From: Sphingomonas sp.
GTDB lineage: Bacteria > Pseudomonadota > Alphaproteobacteria > Sphingomonadales > Sphingomonadaceae
Assembly: GCA_013812805.1 (NCBI GenBank)
Contig: JACCSV010000247.1
Location: forward strand, 1 to 5,102
DNA: 5,102 nucleotides
Direction: 5' to 3'
This document shows positions 1 through 4,896 of the stretch, piece after piece (within the stretch, counting starts at the first letter, position 1; every line of letters begins with the position of its first letter). The position numbers and the translations under genes are program-made. The notes under the pieces are model-generated. The model did no database searches and was not told where the DNA came from. It was given only the letters and a program-made list of their open reading frames with translations.

Positions 1-573
1 CGCAACGAGCTGATGAACAGCCGGATGAGCGGGTCGGAAGAAGCGCTGGCGACGATCGCGCTGGCACGGCTGAATGGCGCGGCCGCGCTCGACGTGCTGA
101 TCGGCGGTTATGGGATGGGATTCACGTTGCGCGCCGCGCTGGAGGCGCTGTCCGCCCAGGCGTCGGTGACCGTTGCCGAAATCGTGCCTGAGATCATCGC
201 CTGGGCTCGGGGCCCGATGGCCGAGCTCAGCGCCGGCTGCCTCGACGACCCGCGCGTGAGCATCGCCGAGCGCGACGTTGCAGCGGTGATCGGCGAGGCG
301 CGCGGCGCGTGGGACGCGATCCTGCTGGACGTCGACAACGGCCCGGATGCGCTGAGCCGGCCCGCCAACGACCGGCTCTATTCCAGCGAGGGATTGGCGC
401 GCGCGAAGGCGGCGCTGAAGCCGGGTGGGGTGCTGGCGATCTGGTCATCGGCACCGGATGCCGCCTTCGCTCGGCGGCTCAAGGGGAGCGGCTTCGCGGT
501 CGAGGAAGTGGCGGTGCGGGCGCGAAGCAACGGCAAGGGCGCCCGCCACACGATCTGGCTCGCCCGCGTCTGA
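1..573 (+). CDS. Spermidine synthase-like SAM-binding protein (5' partial)
   Basis: The frame is open from base 1, so the N-terminus lies left of the window; the ATG at 13 is probably internal, because the preceding codons read R-N-E-L and run straight into M-N-S-R-M-S-G-S-E-E. The visible part has a Rossmann methyltransferase/aminopropyltransferase fold. Counting from the Met at 13, the glycine-rich SAM loop is DVLIGGYGMG (27-36), an acidic residue ending the second strand is in VAEIVPEI (54-61), a further strand is RVSIAERDV (81-89), motif II is WDAILLDVDNGP (100-111), and LKPGGVLAIWSS is at 135-146. The order resembles SpeE-type spermidine synthases, which move an aminopropyl group from decarboxylated SAM to putrescine. 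Many short bacterial relatives have an unknown substrate, so I give no gene symbol. A plain class I methyltransferase is the alternative. cysE follows 70 bp downstream on the same strand. Confidence 0.8.
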   Translation, partial: RNELMNSRMSGSEEALATIALARLNGAAALDVLIGGYGMGFTLRAALEALSAQASVTVAEIVPEIIAWARGPMAELSAGCLDDPRVSIAERDVAAVIGEARGAWDAILLDVDNGPDALSRPANDRLYSSEGLARAKAALKPGGVLAIWSSAPDAAFARRLKGSGFAVEEVAVRARSNGKGARHTIWLARV

Positions 574-643
574 ACCGCTGCGGCTTCTGGATATTCGCGA
601 CGGCTGCACCTAGATTGGGGTCGCATTTGAGTGGGACGAGCAT

Positions 644-1327
644 GTGTTTTCCGGGCTGATCGAATATCTGGATTCGGTGAAGGAGCGGGACCCCGCGGCG
701 CGCTCGCGCTGGGAGGTGCTGACCTATCCCGGCGCGTGGGCGCTGGTATTCCACCGCCCGGCGCACTGGCTGTACGGCGGCCGGCTGTTCTTCCTGGCGC
801 GGCTGCTCAACCATATTTCGCGGTCGGTGACGGCGATCGACATTCATCCCGGCGCCAAGATCGGCAAGCGCTTCTTCATCGACCATGGCTTTACCGTGAT
901 CGGCGAGACCGCCGAGATCGAGGACGACGTTACCATCTATCAGAACGTCACGCTGGGCGGGACCAACCCGTCCAACGGGGTCGGCGGCAAGCGCCACCCG
1001 ACGGTCAAGTCGGGCGCGGTGATCGGGTCGGGGGCGCAGGTGCTGGGGCCGATCGAGGTCGGCGAAGGCGCGCGGGTCGGCGCCAATGCGGTGGTGACCA
1101 GGGACGTTGCGGCGAACGCCACGGTGGTTGGAATTCCAGCGCGGCCGGTGCCGGTCGACAGCACTTACAGCCCCGGTTTCCTGCCCTATGGCACCGTCTG
1201 CGGCGAGGATTGCGACCCGGTGCGGGTGCGGATCGGCGAGCTCGAGCGCGAGATCGAGGTGCTTCGCGGCGAGCTTCGGGCGATGAAGGCGCCGCCGGTC
1301 GAGGCTGCCAAGGCGAAAAGCGCTTGA
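644..1327 (+). CDS. cysE: Serine O-acetyltransferase, short (EpsC-like) type
   Basis: This cytoplasmic enzyme transfers acetyl from acetyl-CoA to L-serine, giving O-acetylserine, the carbon skeleton for cysteine. The 227-residue protein has an N-terminal helical part (1-60) and then a left-handed beta-helix of hexapeptide repeats (about 64-165). D66 and H81, in DIHPGAKIG and IDHGFTVIGETA, are spaced exactly as the catalytic Asp143 and His158 of E. coli CysE. VTLGGT (102-107) and GKRHPT (115-120) are the other family signatures. It lacks the long N-terminal helical domain of E. coli CysE, as EpsC-type enzymes do. The C-terminus ends in a charged helix (about 197-215) and an Ala/Lys tail. The start is GTG at 644; no ATG is in frame, the frame is closed by TAG at 611-613, and a purine-rich GGGACGAG lies just upstream. 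The stop overlaps the start of the next gene. Confidence 0.93.
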   Translation: MFSGLIEYLDSVKERDPAARSRWEVLTYPGAWALVFHRPAHWLYGGRLFFLARLLNHISRSVTAIDIHPGAKIGKRFFIDHGFTVIGETAEIEDDVTIYQNVTLGGTNPSNGVGGKRHPTVKSGAVIGSGAQVLGPIEVGEGARVGANAVVTRDVAANATVVGIPARPVPVDSTYSPGFLPYGTVCGEDCDPVRVRIGELEREIEVLRGELRAMKAPPVEAAKAKSA

Positions 1328-1665
1328 GCGTAGTCTCGCCGTTCCCGGCACCCCGGGACCGTAATTCAATCACTTTTTTCGACCGGCGCGAGCTGATGCG
1401 GATCATGGACCTGTACGGGCGCATGGTGTCCGCCGGGCACTGGCGCGATTATGCGATCGGGCATCATCCCGACCATGCGGTGTTCGCGGCGTTCCGGCGG
1501 ACCGCGGAGCGGCCGGAGGTGCGAATCGAGAAACGGCCGCAGCTGCGGATGAAGCAGGGGATGTACGCGCTGGTCAGCGAGCATGGCGACGTGCTGAAGC
1601 GGGGCCAGGAACTTGGCGGCGTCCTGGCCCCGCTGGAGCGTCGGCTTATGCGGCTGGTTGGCTAA
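1324..1665 (+). CDS. DUF2794 family protein
   Basis: This 113-residue protein has no established function; I recognise it as DUF2794, a family common in alphaproteobacteria. The family core is visible: ITFFDRREL (16-24), IMDLYGRMVSAGHWRDYAI (27-45), HAVFAAFRR (51-59), RIEKRPQL (67-74) and VLKRGQELGGVLAPLE (90-105). I chose the TTG at 1324 because the family usually has a short leader ending in a P-F-P-like stretch before FDRRE, which this start supplies (MSVVSPFPAP). The first in-frame ATG (1396) would cut into the domain. The TTG shares bases with the cysE stop, which suggests translational coupling; an AAGG lies about ten bases upstream. The 3' end overlaps the convergent membrane-protein gene by 20 bp. 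No membrane segment or signal peptide is visible. Confidence 0.85.
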   Translation: MSVVSPFPAPRDRNSITFFDRRELMRIMDLYGRMVSAGHWRDYAIGHHPDHAVFAAFRRTAERPEVRIEKRPQLRMKQGMYALVSEHGDVLKRGQELGGVLAPLERRLMRLVG

Positions 1666-2755
1666 CCAGACCGGCGCGGTCGATTACCGGCAGGCGGGCG
1701 CGAAGCCCTTCCGGAAGTGGGCGGACGACGGCCTGGCGGGCCTGGTGCCAGAAGGCCGAGAGCAGCAGCAGCGCCGAGCCGATCACGAGAGCGGTGAGCG
1801 CGACATTGAGCTCGACGGCGCCGAACTGCTCGAACATCCGGTTGAGCGCGAACAGAACGTACGCGAGGGCGGAGACGAGCAAAGCGCGGCGGTCGATGGC
1901 GAGCGCGGTGATGCCGATCGCGACGTAGAGCAGGATCACCACCAGCCCTTCGAGGATCGTCGCGTTGCCGTCGTTGAGGCCGAGCAGAGTGAAGACCGGG
2001 TGGACGATCATCGGCGCGGCCAGCAGGTGGAGCCAGAAAGCGACGTCGGCGCGGCGGGTGATGCGGGCGCGGTCGGAGCTGTCCCACCACATCGCGAACA
2101 GGAAGGTGGCGATGCCCAGCAGCAGCACGAAGCCGAGGATCGCATTTTCGGCATTGTCGAGGCGATCGCCCAGCGCCGCAACCAGCAGCCCGACCGCAAG
2201 CGCGGCGACGGCGGCAGCGCCGGCGGCGACGGTGATCGGCACCCGGAACCGCTTCCAGTGAAGCCAGGCGCCAGCGGTCGCGACCGCGGCTGCGGCGGCG
2301 GCGAGGATGCCGCCCAATGCCTCGTTATTCTCCAGCGTGGTGGCGCCGATCGCCATCACCAGCGCGAAGGCGGCGGCGGCGAACAGCCCGCCGACGAAGG
2401 CGAGCAGCAGCAGGATCGAAGGCAGCGCCATGCGCCGCTTGGCGGTGAAGAACAGGGCCAGTCCCCAGGCGGTCGCGGCGACCGCGGCCGGGGCGAGGAA
2501 GGAGGGGCCTTCGCCTTCGATGGCGAGCCCGAGCGAGTTGCCGAGCCACTGGCCGATCCAGCCGACGGCGACCAGCAGGATCACCGCTGCGACCGAGACG
2601 AAAATGTCGTTGAAGCCGGTGATCAGGCGGAATTGCTCCTCATCGACGGCCGGGGTCGAGCGTTGCCGCTCGGTAAAGGCGCGAAGCGCGGTCGCGGAAT
2701 CGGCGCTGATCGCGCCGGCGGCAACCGCCTCGTCGAGGTCGTTGTTGCTATACAT
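1646..2755 (-). CDS. Conserved multi-spanning membrane protein
   Basis: The 369-residue protein starts with a soluble, mainly helical segment (1-48) containing a D-L-D-E-A-V-A-A-G-A-I-S motif similar to the start of some DUF2157-like membrane proteins. About ten hydrophobic helices follow, at roughly 50-72, 86-104, 111-138, 147-165, 173-195, 205-224, 237-259, 267-287, 290-308 and 315-336. The tail (337-369) is basic and soluble. The inner membrane is the expected location. There are few charged residues inside the helices, so no transport mechanism can be read from the sequence, and I do not assign a function. The ATG at 2755 is supported by AGGAGGG nine bases upstream and by a promoter further up. 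The gene converges on DUF2794 with a 20-bp tail-to-tail overlap. Extremely GC-rich codons create long antisense open frames here, which I regard as shadows. Confidence 0.85.
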   Translation of the reverse strand: MYSNNDLDEAVAAGAISADSATALRAFTERQRSTPAVDEEQFRLITGFNDIFVSVAAVILLVAVGWIGQWLGNSLGLAIEGEGPSFLAPAAVAATAWGLALFFTAKRRMALPSILLLLAFVGGLFAAAAFALVMAIGATTLENNEALGGILAAAAAAVATAGAWLHWKRFRVPITVAAGAAAVAALAVGLLVAALGDRLDNAENAILGFVLLLGIATFLFAMWWDSSDRARITRRADVAFWLHLLAAPMIVHPVFTLLGLNDGNATILEGLVVILLYVAIGITALAIDRRALLVSALAYVLFALNRMFEQFGAVELNVALTALVIGSALLLLSAFWHQARQAVVRPLPEGLRARLPVIDRAGLVSQPAA

Positions 2756-2764
2756 GGTTCGAGT

Positions 2765-2771
2765 CCCTCCT
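2765..2771 (-). promoter_or_regulatory. Ribosome binding site of the membrane-protein gene
   Basis: On the minus strand the bases read AGGAGGG, a near-perfect Shine-Dalgarno sequence, followed by a nine-base spacer and the ATG at 2755. It fixes the start of the membrane-protein gene. Confidence 0.85.
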
Positions 2772-2780
2772 GCGGCGGAG

Positions 2781-2809
2781 AGAATAACGCGGGTGTGTTA
2801 GTGCGTCAA
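2781..2809 (-). promoter_or_regulatory. Sigma70-type promoter for the membrane-protein gene
   Basis: On the minus strand, TTGACG (2809-2804, 5 of 6 to TTGACA) and TATTCT (2786-2781, 4 of 6 to TATAAT) are separated by exactly 17 bases. The predicted transcript would start near 2774, leaving a leader of about 20 bases that holds just the ribosome binding site. Position, strand and spacing all fit the gene at 2755. This is a consensus match only. Confidence 0.55.
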
Positions 2810-2905
2810 TACAGCAGAGCGCCGGTGCGGATCGCGACGCCTGGCAAACGCTGGACTCGCTAGTGACGCGGGTTCAGCTTTTGCGGCGCCGAATCGCAGA
2901 AGCGC

Positions 2906-2910
2906 AGGAG
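2906..2910 (+). promoter_or_regulatory. Ribosome binding site deciding the GTG start at 2917
   Basis: AGGAG is followed by six bases and then GTG 2917. The alternative GTG at 2863 has no comparable site, so this element favours the shorter 94-residue product. Confidence 0.7.
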
Positions 2911-2916
2911 AAAAAC

Positions 2917-3201
2917 GTGAGCAAGGGTTTGGCACTGGTCAACGCCACAATCGAGGGCCGTTCGATCGAACTTAGGTACGCTGACAGCCGCGACCTGGAC
3001 ACTGCTGCGAACCTCATCCACATACGCGTTCCGATTGAGACAGATCGAGAATTATCGCTCGCGTTTCACTATCTACAAGCCCTTCACGTAGTGCGAGAAG
3101 CATTAGCCGCTGAAATTCAGACGTTGACACATATTGTAAATCAGAACGACGAAACCATGCGGCTTCACGAGATAAAAGCGAAGCGAAATCCTAGCGCGTA
3201 G
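2917..3201 (+). CDS. Hypothetical protein, 94 aa, family not recognised
   Basis: The frame is open from a GTG at 2863, but I place the start at GTG 2917 because AGGAG (2906-2910) precedes it by six bases. The upstream 18 codons are Arg/Gln-rich and look like leader. The protein has a short strand-rich beginning (about 7-40, with ATIEGRSIELRYADSRD and IHIRVPIE) and then a long amphipathic helix (about 46-78). It ends in a basic tail (K-A-K-R-N-P-S-A). No signal peptide, membrane segment or catalytic motif is visible. It is the first gene after the drop in GC content and uses AT-ending codons more than the genes on its left, which suggests it is accessory. I do not recognise a family. Confidence 0.65.
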   Translation: MSKGLALVNATIEGRSIELRYADSRDLDTAANLIHIRVPIETDRELSLAFHYLQALHVVREALAAEIQTLTHIVNQNDETMRLHEIKAKRNPSA

Positions 3202-3249
3202 TGGTCATTTCGTGTCCGACTCCCGCTTCGCTCAGCTTGCTATTTTTGT

Positions 3250-3357
3250 TCACTTCGGGGGAGTTGCGAGCATCCGCTTCAGCGCCGCATCGGCACGATC
3301 CTTAGTCTCCTTGTTGGAGTAGGTTCGTCTGTGGAAGGACCTGAAATGCCGCCTCAA
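3250..3357 (-). CDS. Micro-gene A, 35 aa, [KR]RMLxTPP family, possibly truncated
   Basis: This small frame ends in the residues KDRADAALKRMLATPPK and then stop. The block matches the micro-gene at 4895-5041 (DKREDEVLRRMLNTPP) at 9 of 16 positions, and I recognise the R-M-L-x-T-P-P core from many very small alphaproteobacterial hypothetical proteins. The only usable start is TTG at 3357, preceded by GGAG with a five-base spacer. It would overlap the first 12 bases of the HEPN-like gene on the other strand. The N-terminal ten residues (L-R-R-H-F-R-S-F-H-R) look unlike the family. The product also stops right after P-P-K, whereas the relative continues P-T-P-H-K-P. It may therefore be a decayed copy rather than a working gene. 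Its function is unknown. Confidence 0.5.
   Translation of the reverse strand: MRRHFRSFHRRTYSNKETKDRADAALKRMLATPPK
3335..3339 (+). promoter_or_regulatory. Ribosome binding site deciding the ATG start at 3346
   Basis: AAGGA followed by six bases and ATG 3346. The upstream in-frame GTG (3331) would place this site inside the coding sequence, so ATG is the better start. Confidence 0.7.
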
Positions 3358-4032
3358 CCTCTCTCCAGAGTAAAGCCGGACGCCCGAGTTATACTGGGGC
3401 CGGACGCGCTATCATACTACCCGGAGCTCGCAGCTATTGTAATGCGAGTAATCGCCGTGTGGGCGCACATAGACGGCAATTTCGCATTGATCCTTACGAA
3501 TTGCCTTCGCACCGACATCGCTACCGGTTCAGCCATGTATCAATCGCTAACTGGGGGTGACGCGAAACGCGCCGCCCTCGCCGCAGCCGCCAATCAAGCG
3601 CTTTCGCCTGACGACTTTTCCCTGTTTCAAGCCGTTCAAAAGGCGGTGAAGGCGTCTAGAGATCGTCGTAACGATTTCGCGCACAACATATGGGCGTTCT
3701 CGTCAGACATAGGTAACGCGCTCTTGCTCATGGAAGCAGCAGTAGTGATCGATCACAACGTCACCTGGCGTCAGTATATCGAAGATCACAAGAAACCGAT
3801 TGAGGTGACAAACGGAACGGTCCGGCACGTGCTGCCGATTCCCCCGATATTCGATTTGGATTTTTCTAAGATTCAGGTTTTTAAAAAGCCGGACTTGGAA
3901 CGTGACCTCAAAGCCGCCGAAGAGGCTGATAGACTGGTTACGCTGCTTTGGATGCTAACGCGCGAGCGTGGCGGCAACGACGCTGCGCGGACGTCGCTAT
4001 TAGCTTCGCCTCAAGTTGCACCCGTCTTCTAG
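3346..4032 (+). CDS. HEPN-like helical protein 1, 228 aa
   Basis: I do not recognise a named family. The middle (about 25-130) is predicted to be all-helical. It holds VWAHIDGNFALIL (38-50) near the start of the helical part and RDRRNDFAHNIW (105-116) after about 60 residues. The segment R108-N-D-F-A-H113 is an R-x4-H motif with a polar residue after Arg, the arrangement of the active site of HEPN-fold ribonucleases. The second half (131-200) has a strand-like part (AAVVIDHNVTWRQYI) and a final amphipathic helix (183-205). HEPN proteins often act as RNase toxins or as parts of defence systems, but R-x-x-x-A-H also occurs in non-toxic relatives. The helical core and motif spacing resemble those of the protein at 4896-4234. 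The start is ATG 3346. Its 5' end overlaps micro-gene A on the other strand. Confidence 0.75.
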   Translation: MPPQPLSRVKPDARVILGPDALSYYPELAAIVMRVIAVWAHIDGNFALILTNCLRTDIATGSAMYQSLTGGDAKRAALAAAANQALSPDDFSLFQAVQKAVKASRDRRNDFAHNIWAFSSDIGNALLLMEAAVVIDHNVTWRQYIEDHKKPIEVTNGTVRHVLPIPPIFDLDFSKIQVFKKPDLERDLKAAEEADRLVTLLWMLTRERGGNDAARTSLLASPQVAPVF

Positions 4033-4137
4033 CAACCCAACTCCCTAGCGCGCCAGGCAACCCTACGCTTCGAGACTGAATGCTGAGCATTTTGGCTTCT
4101 TAAAATTGCCTAGCATAACCCATCTGGTAAAAAACAC

Positions 4138-4166
4138 TTGACAGCGCGACGCTGTTTCGGTACATC
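4138..4166 (+). promoter_or_regulatory. Sigma70-type promoter
   Basis: A perfect TTGACA (4138-4143), a 17-base spacer and TACATC (4161-4166, 4 of 6 to TATAAT) lie in the AT-rich gap and point into the small gene candidate at 4197. Transcription would start near 4173. A palindrome overlaps the -35 box, so repression is plausible. Consensus match only. Confidence 0.5.
4141..4155. promoter_or_regulatory. Operator-like palindrome overlapping the -35 box
   Basis: ACAGCG-CGA-CGCTGT has perfect 6-bp arms around a 3-bp centre. It begins inside TTGACA and runs through the first part of the spacer, where a dimeric repressor would block RNA polymerase. The regulator is not identified. Confidence 0.4.
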
Positions 4167-4196
4167 TCAGGCAATTATATACTTGAGAAAGCAGAC

Positions 4197-4421
4197 GTGA
4201 GACGTCATAACCAGACAGGTGACAGGCCGGCGCTCAGTTCCCGTTTTTCTCAGGAGGCAGGCGTTGTTGTAACTCGTCCCATGATATTGGCCGGGGTGAG
4301 CGTACTTGAAGAGTACGGACCTTTTCTGCCGGAAGAAACTTTAGCATCGATGGTTTATACCGCCATGGCGGCAGCTTCGGCGCCGATCGCCGAGGGCCCT
4401 TCTTCAGAAAAGAGCCAATAG
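4197..4421 (+). CDS. Small hypothetical protein, up to 74 aa, antisense to the HEPN-like gene 2 end
   Basis: The product contains VTRPMILAGVSVLEEY (25-40) and LASMVYTAMAAA (49-60). The pattern T-x-x-M-I-x-A-G-x-x-x-L followed after about 15 residues by V-Y-x-A-M-x-x-A is one I associate with small alphaproteobacterial and phage-type hypothetical proteins of unknown function. A good promoter lies 31 bases upstream of the GTG at 4197. That GTG has only a weak GAGA ribosome site. ATG 4281 is the alternative start but would lose the residues just before M-I-x-A-G. A strong AGGAGG at 4252-4257 has no usable start after it. The gene overlaps the last 188 bp of HEPN-like gene 2 in antisense, so one of the two frames may be a shadow. 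Confidence 0.45.
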   Translation: MRRHNQTGDRPALSSRFSQEAGVVVTRPMILAGVSVLEEYGPFLPEETLASMVYTAMAAASAPIAEGPSSEKSQ

Positions 4422-4896
4422 CAACGGTAGCAAGCACGAGGTCCTGGGCCGCTGCAAGGATCGCTTCCGCTGTGAACTGATATGCTTTCGGGTTTTTATA
4501 CGAGCGGGTTGTCACCACGTCAGTAACGAGCCAAATCCCTTCGTCTCCTGCTATCTCCACCGCAGTTTGGTGAGCCAACTTGTCACGGAAGCTTTCAATT
4601 AGGCCAATGTGACTGAAGAACGCCTCGTGAAATTCGAGGGCTTTTGGTGCATATTCATGCGCTTCGGCGATCCGCTTCATCGTATCACGAGCTGCCTTCA
4701 TCCGCATGCTGCCATAGACGACCGCCGCCATACGGGCCGCGCGTTTGGTGTTTCGCGCTTGGGCACGGAAATGCTGCCGGAGACTGGCCGCCATTTCGTT
4801 CTCAAACTTAGCCCACTGGATGAATAGCAACCCGACGGCGCTGCAAAGCTGACCGTACTGGCTGTTAGGGTCTGGTGGGGGTACAGGAGCAACCAT
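4234..4896 (-). CDS. HEPN-like helical protein 2, 220 aa
   Basis: The unrecognised protein begins with a Pro-rich leader (MVAPVPPPDP) and continues with a helical domain (about 14-110). LLFIQWAKFENEMAASLRQH (23-42) corresponds to the VWAHIDGNFALIL part of protein 1. SFRDKLAHQ (102-110) supplies R104-D-K-L-A-H109, the same R-x4-H motif. W-to-R spacing is 76 residues here and 69 in protein 1. A strand-like part (IWLVTDVVTT, 121-130), a helix (141-165) and a basic, Pro-rich tail (166-220) follow. The frame is open upstream to 5025, but I choose the ATG at 4896 because the upstream part is antisense to micro-gene B and looks non-native. No Shine-Dalgarno is visible before it. A HEPN-type RNase role is an inference from the motif. 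The tail overlaps the + strand gene candidate at 4197-4421. Confidence 0.75.
   Translation of the reverse strand: MVAPVPPPDPNSQYGQLCSAVGLLFIQWAKFENEMAASLRQHFRAQARNTKRAARMAAVVYGSMRMKAARDTMKRIAEAHEYAPKALEFHEAFFSHIGLIESFRDKLAHQTAVEIAGDEGIWLVTDVVTTRSYKNPKAYQFTAEAILAAAQDLVLATVAIGSFLKKGPRRSAPKLPPWRYKPSMLKFLPAEKVRTLQVRSPRPISWDELQQRLPPEKNGN
4885..4889 (+). promoter_or_regulatory. Ribosome binding site of micro-gene B
   Basis: AGGAG with a five-base spacer before ATG 4895. It lies inside codons 3-4 of the divergent HEPN-like gene 2, so the same bases encode Ala-Pro on the other strand. Confidence 0.75.

Larger units (their letters stand above)
4033..4196. other. AT-rich intergenic region with several inverted repeats
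   Basis: This gap follows HEPN-like gene 1 and is the most AT-rich part of the window (38% G+C in 4081-4140). It holds a 13-bp palindrome AATGCT-G-AGCATT (4079-4091) and an 8-bp inverted pair AATTGCCT (4104-4111) / AGGCAATT (4169-4176). Between that pair lie the promoter and operator-like palindrome listed separately. None of the repeats has the stem plus T-run of a convincing terminator. Confidence 0.5.

Noticed and set aside
574..643. Promoter for cysE (TAGATT at 611-616 as a -10 box)
   Set aside because: No acceptable -35 box lies 16-18 bases upstream; cysE may be cotranscribed with the gene on its left.
631..1323. N-terminal extension of the DUF2794 frame upstream through cysE
   Set aside because: The frame is open, but the translation is an Arg/Gly-rich shadow of cysE. 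The family-like sequence begins only at about 1324.
479..1369. A 296-codon minus-strand frame over the cysE region
   Set aside because: It is antisense to cysE, whose catalytic residues and hexapeptide repeats are unmistakable. The antisense product is Arg/Pro/His-rich and low complexity.
2680..2780. A tRNA gene around the T-arm-like GGTTCGAGTCC
   Set aside because: The bases before and after the putative T loop do not form the T stem. There is no matching acceptor stem or CCA end, and the upstream part is well-supported coding sequence.
1613..2863. A 416-codon open frame on the + strand across the membrane-protein gene
   Set aside because: Its product is a low-complexity Glu/Arg/Gly/Gln-rich string typical of the antisense of a GC-rich membrane-protein gene. 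The minus-strand frame has clear membrane helices, a ribosome site and a promoter.
4079..4096. Terminator after HEPN-like gene 1 (AATGCTGAGCATT followed by TTTT)
   Set aside because: The palindrome has a one-base centre and AT-rich arms, so it would not form a stable terminator stem.
4102..4167. Tiny minus-strand frame of 21 codons starting with M-Y-R-N-S in the intergenic region
   Set aside because: No ribosome site, no recognisable pattern, and short frames like this are expected by chance.
4609..4827. 72-codon + strand frame inside HEPN-like gene 2
   Set aside because: Antisense to the helical core and R-x4-H motif of HEPN-like 2; no ribosome site and no family-like pattern.
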